Shown here: one piece after another, positions 34,985-42,982 of the stretch
Layout: each line of letters begins with the position of its first letter
Position numbering within the stretch: position 1 is the first letter of the stretch
Assembly: GCF_003385185.1 (NCBI RefSeq)
Contig: NZ_PQHZ01000035.1
Span: 1 to 64,000, forward strand
DNA: 64,000 nucleotides
Direction: 5' to 3'
DNA from: Amycolatopsis palatopharyngis
GTDB lineage: Bacteria > Actinomycetota > Actinomycetes > Mycobacteriales > Pseudonocardiaceae
Notes under the pieces: generated by a model
What the model was told of the DNA's origin: nothing
Seen by the model: the letters and a program-made list of their open reading frames with translations, nothing else
The model's database searches: none
Translations under genes and position numbers: made by a program

Positions 34985-36475
34985 TCACAGATCCCGGGGC
35001 CGGCCAGGCACCCCGGGCCGGGTCTGCCAGGGATGCGGACCGTCGAGCGGGCGGTACTCGACGCCGAGTGCGTCCAGCCGGGGCAGGTGGTGCTCCCGCA
35101 ATCGGTGCAGGAACTCCGCGGGGTCGCGTTCTCCGTGGCTCCACACCACCTCCGCGAACGCGGCGAGGCGGGGGAACGCGGCATACTCGACCCTCCGCAG
35201 GGTGTCCAGATGCTCTGTCCACACCTGTGCCTGCGCCCCGAGTACCCGCCCCCTGTCGGCCTCGGGCAGTTCAGCGGACACGGGTTCGTAGCGGTAGACG
35301 TCGGTGACCGTGCGCAGGTAGCCGACCGGAATCGGCTCGCCGGGGTGGTCGGACTGGCGGTGATCCAGGTACACCCACTGTTCGGGGCACATGACGACGT
35401 CGTGCCCGGCGCGGGCCGCGCGCACCCCGGCCTCCTCGCCGCGCCAGGACGCGACCACCGCGGGCTTGGCGTGAGTGCCGCCCGCGTCGAGGATCTCGTC
35501 CCAGCCCAGTGCCCTGCGTCCCCGGGCGTGCAGGTGGGCGGCCATCCGTTCGAGGAACCAGCCGTGCAGCTCGTGCGGACCCGCCAGGCCCAGCGCCTCC
35601 GCCCTCGCCCGGCTGCGGGGGTCGTTCTCCCACCGCACTGTGGGCACCTCGTCCCCGCCGATGCCGATCACCTCGGAGGGGAAGATGTCCAGCACCGTGT
35701 CGAACACCGACCTGAAGAAGTCCACTGTGGACTCTTCGGTGTTGAGAACGTCCGCGCACACGCCCCAGGACGTCCAGACGTCCAGCTGGTCCCCGGGACG
35801 CACACCGAGTTCGGGATAGGCGGCCAGCGCTGCCCGCACGTGGCCGGGTACGTCGATCTCGGGCACGACGGTGATTCCCCTGCGGCCCGCGTAGGCGACG
35901 ATCTCGCGCAGGTCGTCCACCGTGTAGAAGCCACCGTGCGGTCTGCCGTCCCGCTCGGGCCCGTCGTGCCTGCCCACCATCGACGCGGTGCGCCATGCGC
36001 CGACGCTGGTGAGCCTGGGGTAGCCGGGGATCTCGATGCGCCAGCCCTGATCGTCGGTGAGATGCAGGTGCAGGACGTTCAGCTTGTGCACGGCCAGCAG
36101 GTCGAGGAAACGCAGGACCTCGTACTTCGGCCGGAAGTGCCGCGCGACGTCGAGCAGGCACCCCCGCCAGGCGAAGCGGGGCCGGTCCTCGATCACGCCA
36201 CAGGGCACCTCGTACGTGCTCGGTCCGCCCGCTGCCCGGAACGCCGAGAGGCCGATGAGCTGCCGCAGAGTCTGCCGGGCGTACTCCACCCCACCGGTGT
36301 CGGCGGCGTGAGCTCGTACCCCGTCCGGGGTGATCTCCAGCCGGTAGCCCTCGGCGGACAGGCTCTCGTCGATCTCGACCGGCAGGGTGTCCGCCGAGTC
36401 CAGGGACAGGGCGAGTTCGCCGGAGTCTGGCCTGATCGACAGGGGGCGGGGGAGTAGCGACTCGAACGCCGGCAT
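34985..36475 (-). CDS. Beta-N-acetylhexosaminidase (GH20)
   Basis: 496 residues. The GH20 N-terminal domain (YRLEITPDGVRAHAADTGGVEYARQTL) precedes the catalytic barrel with DVARHFRPKYEV, LHLHLTDDQGWRIEI, PEIDVPGHVRAALAAYP and the acid pair IGIGGDEVP, where the Asp-Glu is the catalytic dyad of substrate-assisted hydrolysis. No signal peptide, so it acts inside the cell on imported chito-oligosaccharides, releasing N-acetylglucosamine. It follows the permease gene by 10 bases as the last gene of the dre-controlled operon, the position of DasD in Streptomyces. Confidence 0.93.
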   Translation of the reverse strand: MPAFESLLPRPLSIRPDSGELALSLDSADTLPVEIDESLSAEGYRLEITPDGVRAHAADTGGVEYARQTLRQLIGLSAFRAAGGPSTYEVPCGVIEDRPRFAWRGCLLDVARHFRPKYEVLRFLDLLAVHKLNVLHLHLTDDQGWRIEIPGYPRLTSVGAWRTASMVGRHDGPERDGRPHGGFYTVDDLREIVAYAGRRGITVVPEIDVPGHVRAALAAYPELGVRPGDQLDVWTSWGVCADVLNTEESTVDFFRSVFDTVLDIFPSEVIGIGGDEVPTVRWENDPRSRARAEALGLAGPHELHGWFLERMAAHLHARGRRALGWDEILDAGGTHAKPAVVASWRGEEAGVRAARAGHDVVMCPEQWVYLDHRQSDHPGEPIPVGYLRTVTDVYRYEPVSAELPEADRGRVLGAQAQVWTEHLDTLRRVEYAAFPRLAAFAEVVWSHGERDPAEFLHRLREHHLPRLDALGVEYRPLDGPHPWQTRPGVPGRPRDL

Positions 36476-36485
36476 AGCCCCGCCC

Positions 36486-37364
36486 TCAGCCCTTCACCGC
36501 ACCGGCGAGGCCGGACACGAGCTTGCGCTGCACGAGTACGAAGAAGATCAGCACCGGAATGGTCATCAGTGTCGATCCTGCCATGATCGCGCCCCAGTCG
36601 TTCTCCTCCGGCTTGAAGAACACCAGGATCGCCTGCGGCAGCGTCTGGTTCTCGGTCTTGGAGATGATGAACGTCTTGGCGAAGAGGAAGTCGTTCCACG
36701 CGTGGATGAAGGCCAGCACACTCACCGCGACGAGGCCGGGCAGTACCAGCGGGAACAGGATCTGCCAGGTGAACCGGACGCGGCTCGCGCCGTCCAGCTT
36801 GGCGGCCTCCTCCAGATCCACCGGGACGGCGGCCACGAACCCGCGCAGCATCCAGATCGCCAGCGGCAGGTTGAACGCCAGATGCACCAGCACGAGCGAG
36901 CCCAGTTCGTTCAGCCCGAACGCGGGTGCGACGTCGCCGACCGAGCGCATCAGGAAGAACAGCGGGATCGTCAGCGCCTCCACCGGCACCATCTGCGCCA
37001 CCAGCAGCATGATGAGCAGAACGACGCGGCCACGGAACCGGAACCGCGTCAACGCCACCGCGGCGAGGAAGGACATCAGTAGCGACAGGCCCACCACGAC
37101 GACGGCCACCAGCACGCTGTTGGCGAAGTAGCGGGCGAACCCGGCCGCTCCGAGTACCCGCTCGAAGTTCTCCAGCGTCGGCGCGCGGGTCCACGGCCGG
37201 GGGTTCGCCGACTGGATCTCTCCCGCGGGTTTGAGCGCGGAGAGCACCATCCAGTACAGCGGGAACGCGACCACACCCGCGATCACTACGGCCACGATCT
37301 CGGCGACGAGCCTGCCTGGCTTACGCACCCCGCGCCGTACTGCGTGTGTCTTCCGGGCCACCAT
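36486..37364 (-). CDS. Carbohydrate ABC transporter permease (DasC-like)
   Basis: 292 residues, six transmembrane helices, of the MalG/DasC type. The cytoplasmic EAA loop reads DLEEAAKLDGASRVRFTWQI. Its ATG at 37364 overlaps the stop of the other permease by one base (TGATG). It forms the channel with the preceding permease and takes chitobiose-type sugars from the binding protein. No dedicated ATPase is encoded here; in Streptomyces the Das system uses the shared MsiK ATPase, and the same is likely here. Confidence 0.92.
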   Translation of the reverse strand: MVARKTHAVRRGVRKPGRLVAEIVAVVIAGVVAFPLYWMVLSALKPAGEIQSANPRPWTRAPTLENFERVLGAAGFARYFANSVLVAVVVVGLSLLMSFLAAVALTRFRFRGRVVLLIMLLVAQMVPVEALTIPLFFLMRSVGDVAPAFGLNELGSLVLVHLAFNLPLAIWMLRGFVAAVPVDLEEAAKLDGASRVRFTWQILFPLVLPGLVAVSVLAFIHAWNDFLFAKTFIISKTENQTLPQAILVFFKPEENDWGAIMAGSTLMTIPVLIFFVLVQRKLVSGLAGAVKG

Positions 37365-38341
37365 CACAGCTCCACACTTCGTCGCTGGGAACGTACGTAC
37401 AACGTCGTGATCGACAGCAGGATCAGGGTCATCACCACGCCGATCGCGGCCCCGAGGCCATATTCCGCACCGGCGAACGCCTCCTGGTAGGCGTAGACGT
37501 TGAGGACGAGGTTGCGTCCAGCGACGCCGCCTCCGTTGGTCATGACGTAGATCTGGGTGAACACCTTGAAGTCCCAGATGATCGACTGGATCGTGGCGAT
37601 CATCAGCAGTGGCCGCAGAATCGGCAGGACGACCGAGGTCGCGATCCGCGTCCAGGAGGCCCCGTCCAGCGCGGCCGCCTCCAGGACCTCCTCGGGCACG
37701 CCCTGAATTCCGGCGTACATCGTCACCATCACGAACGGGAACGAGCACCAGATCACCTCCAGCGCGACGAGGCCGAAGGCGCTGTAGGTGCCGAAGGTCC
37801 AGGAGTGACCCGCCATTGCGTTCAGGCCCAGTCCGACCAGCACCTCGTTGACCAGCCCGAAGTCGGAGTCGAATAGGAACAGCCAGATGTAGGAGCCCGC
37901 CATCGCCGGGGTCGCCCATGCCCCCAGAGCGGCCAGGAAGAGCAGCATCCGAGGCACGGCCCGCACCCTGCTGGCGAGCACGGCCAGTGAGGTCCCCACC
38001 GCGAGACTGCCGAGTACGCAGACCGCGGCGAACCCGATGGTCTTGGCGAGCACCTCCCAGAACTGAACGGCGCTGAGCAGCTGGGCGTAGTTGTCGAAGC
38101 CGATGAACACCAGAGGTGCGTTGCCCGCGGCCTCGGCCTGGCCGTAGTCGTAGAACGAGATCAGGACGAGCTGGTAGAGCGGGTAGGCCAGCAGGCCAAG
38201 CAGCAGGATTCCGGCAGGGGCCAGGTACAGGGCGGCGGTGCGACCGTCCCGGACTCCGCGTCGCCGACGCCGCGCGGAGGCCGGGACGGCCGTGGGGGCC
38301 TGTCGCTGGGCGGGCCGGGTCGACTGCGTGGTCATCGGCAC
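37364..38341 (-). CDS. Carbohydrate ABC transporter permease (DasB-like)
   Basis: 325 residues, with a 30-residue basic cytoplasmic N-terminus (RRRRGVRDGRTAALYLAPAG) and six helices. The EAA loop GVPEEVLEAAALDGASWTRI sits before the fifth helix. It is the MalF/DasB-type partner of the downstream permease and lies 27 bases after the binding-protein gene. With no ATPase in the operon, it needs a general sugar-importer ATPase. Confidence 0.92.
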   Translation of the reverse strand: MPMTTQSTRPAQRQAPTAVPASARRRRRGVRDGRTAALYLAPAGILLLGLLAYPLYQLVLISFYDYGQAEAAGNAPLVFIGFDNYAQLLSAVQFWEVLAKTIGFAAVCVLGSLAVGTSLAVLASRVRAVPRMLLFLAALGAWATPAMAGSYIWLFLFDSDFGLVNEVLVGLGLNAMAGHSWTFGTYSAFGLVALEVIWCSFPFVMVTMYAGIQGVPEEVLEAAALDGASWTRIATSVVLPILRPLLMIATIQSIIWDFKVFTQIYVMTNGGGVAGRNLVLNVYAYQEAFAGAEYGLGAAIGVVMTLILLSITTLYVRSQRRSVEL

Positions 38342-38368
38342 GCGGGATGGGCTGAGGTCATACCTGCC

Positions 38369-39661
38369 TCACCCGCCGAAGGCGCTGTTCATCTGCTCGG
38401 CCGCACCGGAGAGCGCCATCCGCACGTCCTGCTCCCCGGTCACCACCTGCTGGACGGCCGTCGGCAGGATCTGCTGCGCGTCGATCTGGGACCAGGCGGG
38501 GGTGGCCGGGACGAACTTCGTGCCTGCCTGCAGGGTGTCGATGAACGGGGTGAGGAACTCGTCCGAACCGGCCAGCTCCGACTGGGTTCCCGACAGTGTC
38601 GGCAGGTTGCCCATCGCATCGTACATTTTGGACTGATACTCGGGGCTGCCGAGCAGCTGGGTGAACTCCACGGCGAGGCCGCGGCGTTCACTGGCGTCGA
38701 AGACGCCGAGCAGGTTGCCACCGGCGAACGCGGGGGCGATGGAGCCCTTGTCGGTGCCGGGAAGCGGAACGACGCCGAAGGTGTCGCCGAGTCCCTCCTC
38801 GATGGCCTTGCGGTTGAAGTCGCCACCGATGGTCATCGCGGCCTTGCCTCCCGAGAAGGCCTGCACGCTCTGCGTTCCCGTCATGTCCGCGCACTGCTGC
38901 GGCGGGCAGATGTCGGCGCTGATCAGCTCGGTGTAGGCGGAGACGCCTCGCTGTGCCGCGTCCGAGCTGAGGGACGCGCGCCACTGGTCGCTCTCCTGGG
39001 TGGCGAGTTCGCCGCCGTGGGCCCAGAGGAACGGCAACATCGCGTACGTGTACTTCCCGCCGACGGAGATTCCGTAGAGTTCCGGCTTCTGCTTCCGGAT
39101 CTCCCGTGCCGTGTCGGCCAGTTCGTCCATTGTGGCGGGAGGTCGCATGCCGAGCTCGTCGAAGACATCGGTGCGGTAGTAGAGCGCACGGACTCCGGTG
39201 AACCAGGGAAGGCCGTAGACCTTTCCGTCCACTTTGGTCGTTTCCAGCACGCTCGGTAGCAGGTCGGCGCCATGCTCCCAGGACTCGATATCCGAGGTGA
39301 GGTCGGCCATCGCCCCGGTCTCGACGTAGCTGGCGACGTCGGTGTTGCCGAACTCGGCGACGTCCGGTGCGTTGGACGGGTCGTTGAAGGCACCGGAGAA
39401 CTTGTCCGCGCGGCCTTCGACCGCGACCCACTGGACGTCGACGTCCACGCCCTCGTGTGCCGCTTCGAACTCGGCGATCGCCTCGTTCACCACCGCTTCC
39501 TTCGGTGCGCGGTTCGCCTCGTCGAAGAGCCAGACCCGGAGGGTGCCGGTTCGCGCGTCCCCGCCCTCGCCGGCGGGTCCCGATTGCGCCGGGGCGCAGG
39601 CAACCGCGCCCACTGTCGCACACGTGGCGAACAACGCCGCGATCGTTCGAGTGATCTTCAT
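38369..39661 (-). CDS. Sugar ABC transporter substrate-binding lipoprotein (DasA-like)
   Basis: 430 residues. Lipoprotein signal peptide with lipobox VGAVAC (Cys ~22). The body is a family 1 extracellular binding protein: WLFDEANRAPKEAVVNEAI, VQWVAVEGRADKFSGA, PDVAEFGNTDVASYVETGAM, GLPWFTGVRALYYRTD and KAAMTIGGDFNRKAI. ATG 39661 has GAGGTG upstream. It is the first gene of the operon with two permeases and a GH20 enzyme, and a dre site lies 80-95 bases upstream. By analogy to DasA it should bind chitobiose or N-acetylglucosamine. Confidence 0.92.
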   Translation of the reverse strand: MKITRTIAALFATCATVGAVACAPAQSGPAGEGGDARTGTLRVWLFDEANRAPKEAVVNEAIAEFEAAHEGVDVDVQWVAVEGRADKFSGAFNDPSNAPDVAEFGNTDVASYVETGAMADLTSDIESWEHGADLLPSVLETTKVDGKVYGLPWFTGVRALYYRTDVFDELGMRPPATMDELADTAREIRKQKPELYGISVGGKYTYAMLPFLWAHGGELATQESDQWRASLSSDAAQRGVSAYTELISADICPPQQCADMTGTQSVQAFSGGKAAMTIGGDFNRKAIEEGLGDTFGVVPLPGTDKGSIAPAFAGGNLLGVFDASERRGLAVEFTQLLGSPEYQSKMYDAMGNLPTLSGTQSELAGSDEFLTPFIDTLQAGTKFVPATPAWSQIDAQQILPTAVQQVVTGEQDVRMALSGAAEQMNSAFGG

Positions 39662-39740
39662 CCGTCACCTCGTTGCACTGTTTGCAATCTACGTTTCATC
39701 ATTAGCAACAGATCGTAGAACCGCCCCAAACCCCAAAACA

Positions 39741-39756
39741 AGGGGTCTAGACCAAT
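39741..39756. promoter_or_regulatory. DasR-responsive element (dre) of the amino-sugar operon
   Basis: On the minus strand ATTGGTCTAGACCCCT, which matches the DasR palindrome ACTGGTCTAGACCACT at 13 of 16 positions and contains the full core GGTCTAGACC. It lies 80-95 bases upstream of the binding-protein gene. DasR, a GntR-family repressor, releases such sites on binding glucosamine phosphates. Confidence 0.85.
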
Positions 39757-39766
39757 TAAGAAGGGG

Positions 39767-39879
39767 CGTCTGCAAGTACCACCAAGCAAGATCGAAAAGG
39801 CAGTTTTCTACCGCCGACCGAACCGCAGTTGGTAGTAGAAAAAGGAGATGATGATCTTGCTTGGGTGTACTTGCAGGCG
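39767..39879. repeat. 113-bp long inverted repeat
   Basis: The left arm (39767-39793) is the reverse complement of the element at 9428-9454. The right arm (39853-39879, GATCTTGCTTGGGTGTACTT...) is the same element with few changes. Between them is a smaller imperfect palindrome, TTTTCTACC ... GGTAGTAGAAAA. On the minus strand it follows the lactonase stop, so it may also act as a terminator before the amino-sugar operon. Confidence 0.7.
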
Positions 39880-39886
39880 TACCAAC

Positions 39887-41029
39887 TCAGGCGAAGGTGA
39901 CTATCGCTGCTGACGGGACACTCACCGAGCCCGCGACTGAGCCCGGTAGACCGGTGTGGGGATCGCGGGGCAGCCAGGTGACCGTGCCCGAACGCTGGTT
40001 CGCCACGTAGATCCACCGTTGCGAAGGATCCAGCGTGAAATGCCGGGGCCAGACGCCGCCGGTGCTGACGTTGCCGATCCGCTGCAGGGCGTCACCAGTT
40101 CTCCCAGCGGCGAATGTCGCGATGGTGTCCTCGCCCCGGTTGCTCGCGTAGACGAATCGGCCGTCCCCGGACACGGCGATCTCGGCCGGATACTGTGGCT
40201 GTTGCGCATCGTCGTCCACCGTGGGCACCGGCTCGCCGAGGGTGAGCTCGCCGCTGCCCGGGTTCCAGGCCGCGATCGTGATCTCCGGCCGCAGTTCCCC
40301 GAGGATGTAGGCGAATCGGCCGCCGGGATGGAACGCGAGATGCCGCGGCCCCGCACCCGAGGGCAGGCGCACCTGCCGGTGCGGTGCGAGTGTCCCTGCC
40401 CTGCGGTCGAGGTGGTACACGTACACCGAGTCCGCGCCGAGATCGACGGCGAGTACCCAACGGCCGGTCGGGTCGGTGAGCACCTGGTGCGCGTGCGGCT
40501 CGCGCTCGTCGCCGGTGTGCTGGACCAGATCCGTCGACTCGCCAAGGGTGCCGTCGCGCAGGATCGGGTGCACCACAACGGTTCCGTCGGTGTAGTTGGC
40601 GGTCAGCAGGTGCCGCCCGCCCGGGTGCACGCTGAGGTGCGTAGGACCCGCGCCGCGGGTGGAGCGGGTGCCGAGCACCCGTGGTCGCCGAGGATCGCAG
40701 ACGTCCACCGCGGTGACCGTGCCGTCCGGCACGAGTTCGTTCGTCACGTACATCCGCCGCCGATCCCGGGAGAACGCGAGGAACGAGGCATCGGGAACGC
40801 CGGCGACCGTGGACACGACGTCGAGGGCTGCTCTCGATCTGGCGGCCACCTGCAGTCCCTGCCCAGGAGGTGAGCCCCAGGTCGAGTAGCTGCCGAGAAA
40901 CGCCGTCGCGCCTCCTCCCGTGGTTTCCGCTGCTCGCGGTGCGGCGAACGCGGCCGGTGCGGTGAGAACGGTGCCCAGCCCGGCGGTTCCGGCCGCCCCG
41001 AGGAATCTCCGACGATCCATTCCGGTCAT
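39887..41029 (-). CDS. Secreted lactonase family (beta-propeller) protein
   Basis: 380 residues of the YbhE/Pgl-type seven-bladed propeller, which hydrolyses sugar lactones such as 6-phosphogluconolactone. A twin-arginine signal (DRRRFLGAAGTAGLGTVLTAPAAFA) predicts export. Blades carry repeats such as AFSRDRRRMYVTNEL, LSVHPGGRHLLTANY, AFHPGGRFAYILGEL and VSGDGRFVYASNRGEDT. ATG 41029 is taken as the native start (ATG 41020 also possible). The frame is open upstream through a GntP permease remnant (41030-41305), so a fused product beginning at 41305 could be made. Confidence 0.85.
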   Translation of the reverse strand: MTGMDRRRFLGAAGTAGLGTVLTAPAAFAAPRAAETTGGGATAFLGSYSTWGSPPGQGLQVAARSRAALDVVSTVAGVPDASFLAFSRDRRRMYVTNELVPDGTVTAVDVCDPRRPRVLGTRSTRGAGPTHLSVHPGGRHLLTANYTDGTVVVHPILRDGTLGESTDLVQHTGDEREPHAHQVLTDPTGRWVLAVDLGADSVYVYHLDRRAGTLAPHRQVRLPSGAGPRHLAFHPGGRFAYILGELRPEITIAAWNPGSGELTLGEPVPTVDDDAQQPQYPAEIAVSGDGRFVYASNRGEDTIATFAAGRTGDALQRIGNVSTGGVWPRHFTLDPSQRWIYVANQRSGTVTWLPRDPHTGLPGSVAGSVSVPSAAIVTFA

Positions 41030-41305
41030 GACCCCTACTTTCGTTGTGTACCCAGTGGTATCCGCATTCGCGGAGGTCCAGACGAAGGCCATCAGTGCCG
41101 TTGCGAGGCCGAAGCCGGTCAGCGAGAGCACGGTCCGCGTACGCGGGGTGTCGGCGACCGAGATCCCGAAGTAGCGCGAGACGATCCAGAACACGCCGTC
41201 GCAGACGTGCGAAGCGATGAGCGACCCGGCCGAGGCCGCGACGGTCAGCGGCGCGAGCTGTGGCCGGGTGTAGCCGAACCGCGCGAGCACCGTTGCGGTG
41301 CGCAT
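41030..41305 (-). pseudogene. C-terminal remnant of a GntP-family gluconate/D-amino-acid permease
   Basis: Upstream of the lactonase start and in its frame, ~90 codons read PLTVAASAGSLIASHVCDG and FWIVSRYFGISVADT, then a final helix GFGLATALMAFVW. This is the end of GntP/DsdX-type permeases (serine-rich loop SAGSLIASHV, then FW). The other ~350 residues are absent: directly upstream is the stop of the D-aminoacylase gene. The stop codon of the permease is also gone, so the remnant joins the lactonase in frame. Confidence 0.72.
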
Positions 41306-41338
41306 GCCACGACTGCCGCGGCCACCCGGGCGCCGAGC

Positions 41339-42934
41339 TCACCGTCCACTCCGGATTCCGCGCAGTGCGTGTCCTGCGAGGGCTCCGGTGGGCCTGCCGT
41401 CGTCGATCGCGGTGACACCGTTGACCCAGACGTGCGAGATGCCCACCGGTTGTCGCCGGGGCTCGGCGAAGGTCGCCGTATCGGCCACTGTATCCGGATC
41501 GAACAGCACGAGATCGGCGGCATGACCGGGCCGCACCAGACCACGGTCGGCAAATCCCAGCCGCCGAGCGGCCCTGCCGGTGAGATGGGCGACGCATTCT
41601 GCCAGGTCCAGCACGTCCAGGCCGCGCACATAGTGGCCGAGGTACCGGGGGAACGTGCCCCACGCGCGCGGATGCGGACGCGCGCCGACAAGCAGCCCGT
41701 CGCTTCCGCCGGTATGCGCCGGATGGCGCATGATCGTGCGTACGTTCTCCTCGTCGCCGACGTGCATCAGGCAGGAGGTCCCGAGCCGCTCGCTGAGCAG
41801 GACATCGAAGTACAGCGCGGCGGGGGCGACTCCCTTGGCATGTGCGGACTCCGCGACGCTGTGCCCGACCAGATCTGCGTTCTCCGGACGGCGCACCGCG
41901 TTGATCTCGATTCCGGCCCAGTCGACCGGCACGCCGTGTGCGCCGTCGGACCCGGTCTCCTCGATCGCCACCCTGATTCGCTCGCGTGTGTCTGGATCGG
42001 ACAGACGTCGCAGTGTCGCTTCCAGTCCACCCTCGGCCGCCCAGCTCGGGAGCAGGGCGGAGAGGTAGGTCGCGCCTGCGAGGTATGGATAGGTGTCGAG
42101 GGAGATGTCGCAACCGTCCGCGATGGCCGCGTCCAGCAGGTCGAGCAGTTCCGGTGCCCTGCCCCGGTTGACCGGGAAGTTCATCGTGGCGTGCGCGAGA
42201 TGTAGCGGGCAGTCCGCGCGACGGCTGATGGTCACCATCTCGGCGAAGGCCGCCAGCGCATCCGCCCCGTAACTGCGGTGGTGCGGGCAGAAGTACCCGC
42301 CCCGCGCGCCGACCACCTCACACAGGGCCACCAGTTCGTCGGTGCCCGCGTACATCCCTGGGGTGTAGGTGAGCCCGGCAGACATGCCGACGGCGCCCTC
42401 GTCCAGCCCGCAGGCCACGAGTTCGCGCATGCGATCCAGTTCGGCCGCGGTCGCGGGACGGTCCGCGAAGCCGACGGCCAGCATCCGCACCGAGCCCTGG
42501 GGCACCAGGTAGGCGGCGTTGACCGCGATGCCTTGGTCGAGCCGGTCGAGGTACTCGCCGACCGAGCGCCAGTTCCAGTCGAAGCCTGGCGGATCGTCGT
42601 TCCAGCCGGCCAGTTGTGCGCGCAGCGCCTCGAGTGTGCTGTCGTCCACAGGTGCGTACGACAGTCCGTCCTGCCCGAGTACCTCGGTGGTCACCCCTTG
42701 GCCGAGCTTGACCAGGTGGTCCGGCGCGGCCAGCAACTGCAGATCGGAGTGAGAGTGCATGTCGATGAATCCGGGGGCCAGTACGAGCCCGGTCGCGTCG
42801 ACCGTCCTGCGCCCGGTGAGTGTTCCCGCGTGCGCGACCTCGGCGATCCGGCCATCGGAGACGCCGACATCTCCGGGGTAGAGCGGCCGACCGGTGCCGT
42901 CGGCGATCCGCGCGCCACGTACGACGAGATCCAT
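41339..42934 (-). CDS. N-acyl-D-amino-acid deacylase (D-aminoacylase, amidohydrolase)
   Basis: 531 residues. Amidohydrolase fold with the D-aminoacylase marks: VLAPGFIDMHSHSDLQLL (zinc His-x-His) near ~55-72, EVLGQDGLSYAPV (loop specific to D-aminoacylases), DEGAVGMSAGLTYTPG, FCPHHRSYG, HLAHATMNFP and a final FADRGLVRPGHAADLVLFDP. It hydrolyses N-acyl-D-amino acids (or related peptides) to acid plus D-amino acid. ATG 42934. It lies 48 bases downstream of a D-amino-acid deaminase gene, which would use its product. Confidence 0.9.
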   Translation of the reverse strand: MDLVVRGARIADGTGRPLYPGDVGVSDGRIAEVAHAGTLTGRRTVDATGLVLAPGFIDMHSHSDLQLLAAPDHLVKLGQGVTTEVLGQDGLSYAPVDDSTLEALRAQLAGWNDDPPGFDWNWRSVGEYLDRLDQGIAVNAAYLVPQGSVRMLAVGFADRPATAAELDRMRELVACGLDEGAVGMSAGLTYTPGMYAGTDELVALCEVVGARGGYFCPHHRSYGADALAAFAEMVTISRRADCPLHLAHATMNFPVNRGRAPELLDLLDAAIADGCDISLDTYPYLAGATYLSALLPSWAAEGGLEATLRRLSDPDTRERIRVAIEETGSDGAHGVPVDWAGIEINAVRRPENADLVGHSVAESAHAKGVAPAALYFDVLLSERLGTSCLMHVGDEENVRTIMRHPAHTGGSDGLLVGARPHPRAWGTFPRYLGHYVRGLDVLDLAECVAHLTGRAARRLGFADRGLVRPGHAADLVLFDPDTVADTATFAEPRRQPVGISHVWVNGVTAIDDGRPTGALAGHALRGIRSGR

Positions 42935-42982
42935 GTCGCTCCTCGGGACAGGGGACGGGGAGGCAGGGCAATCGGCGGCGGG

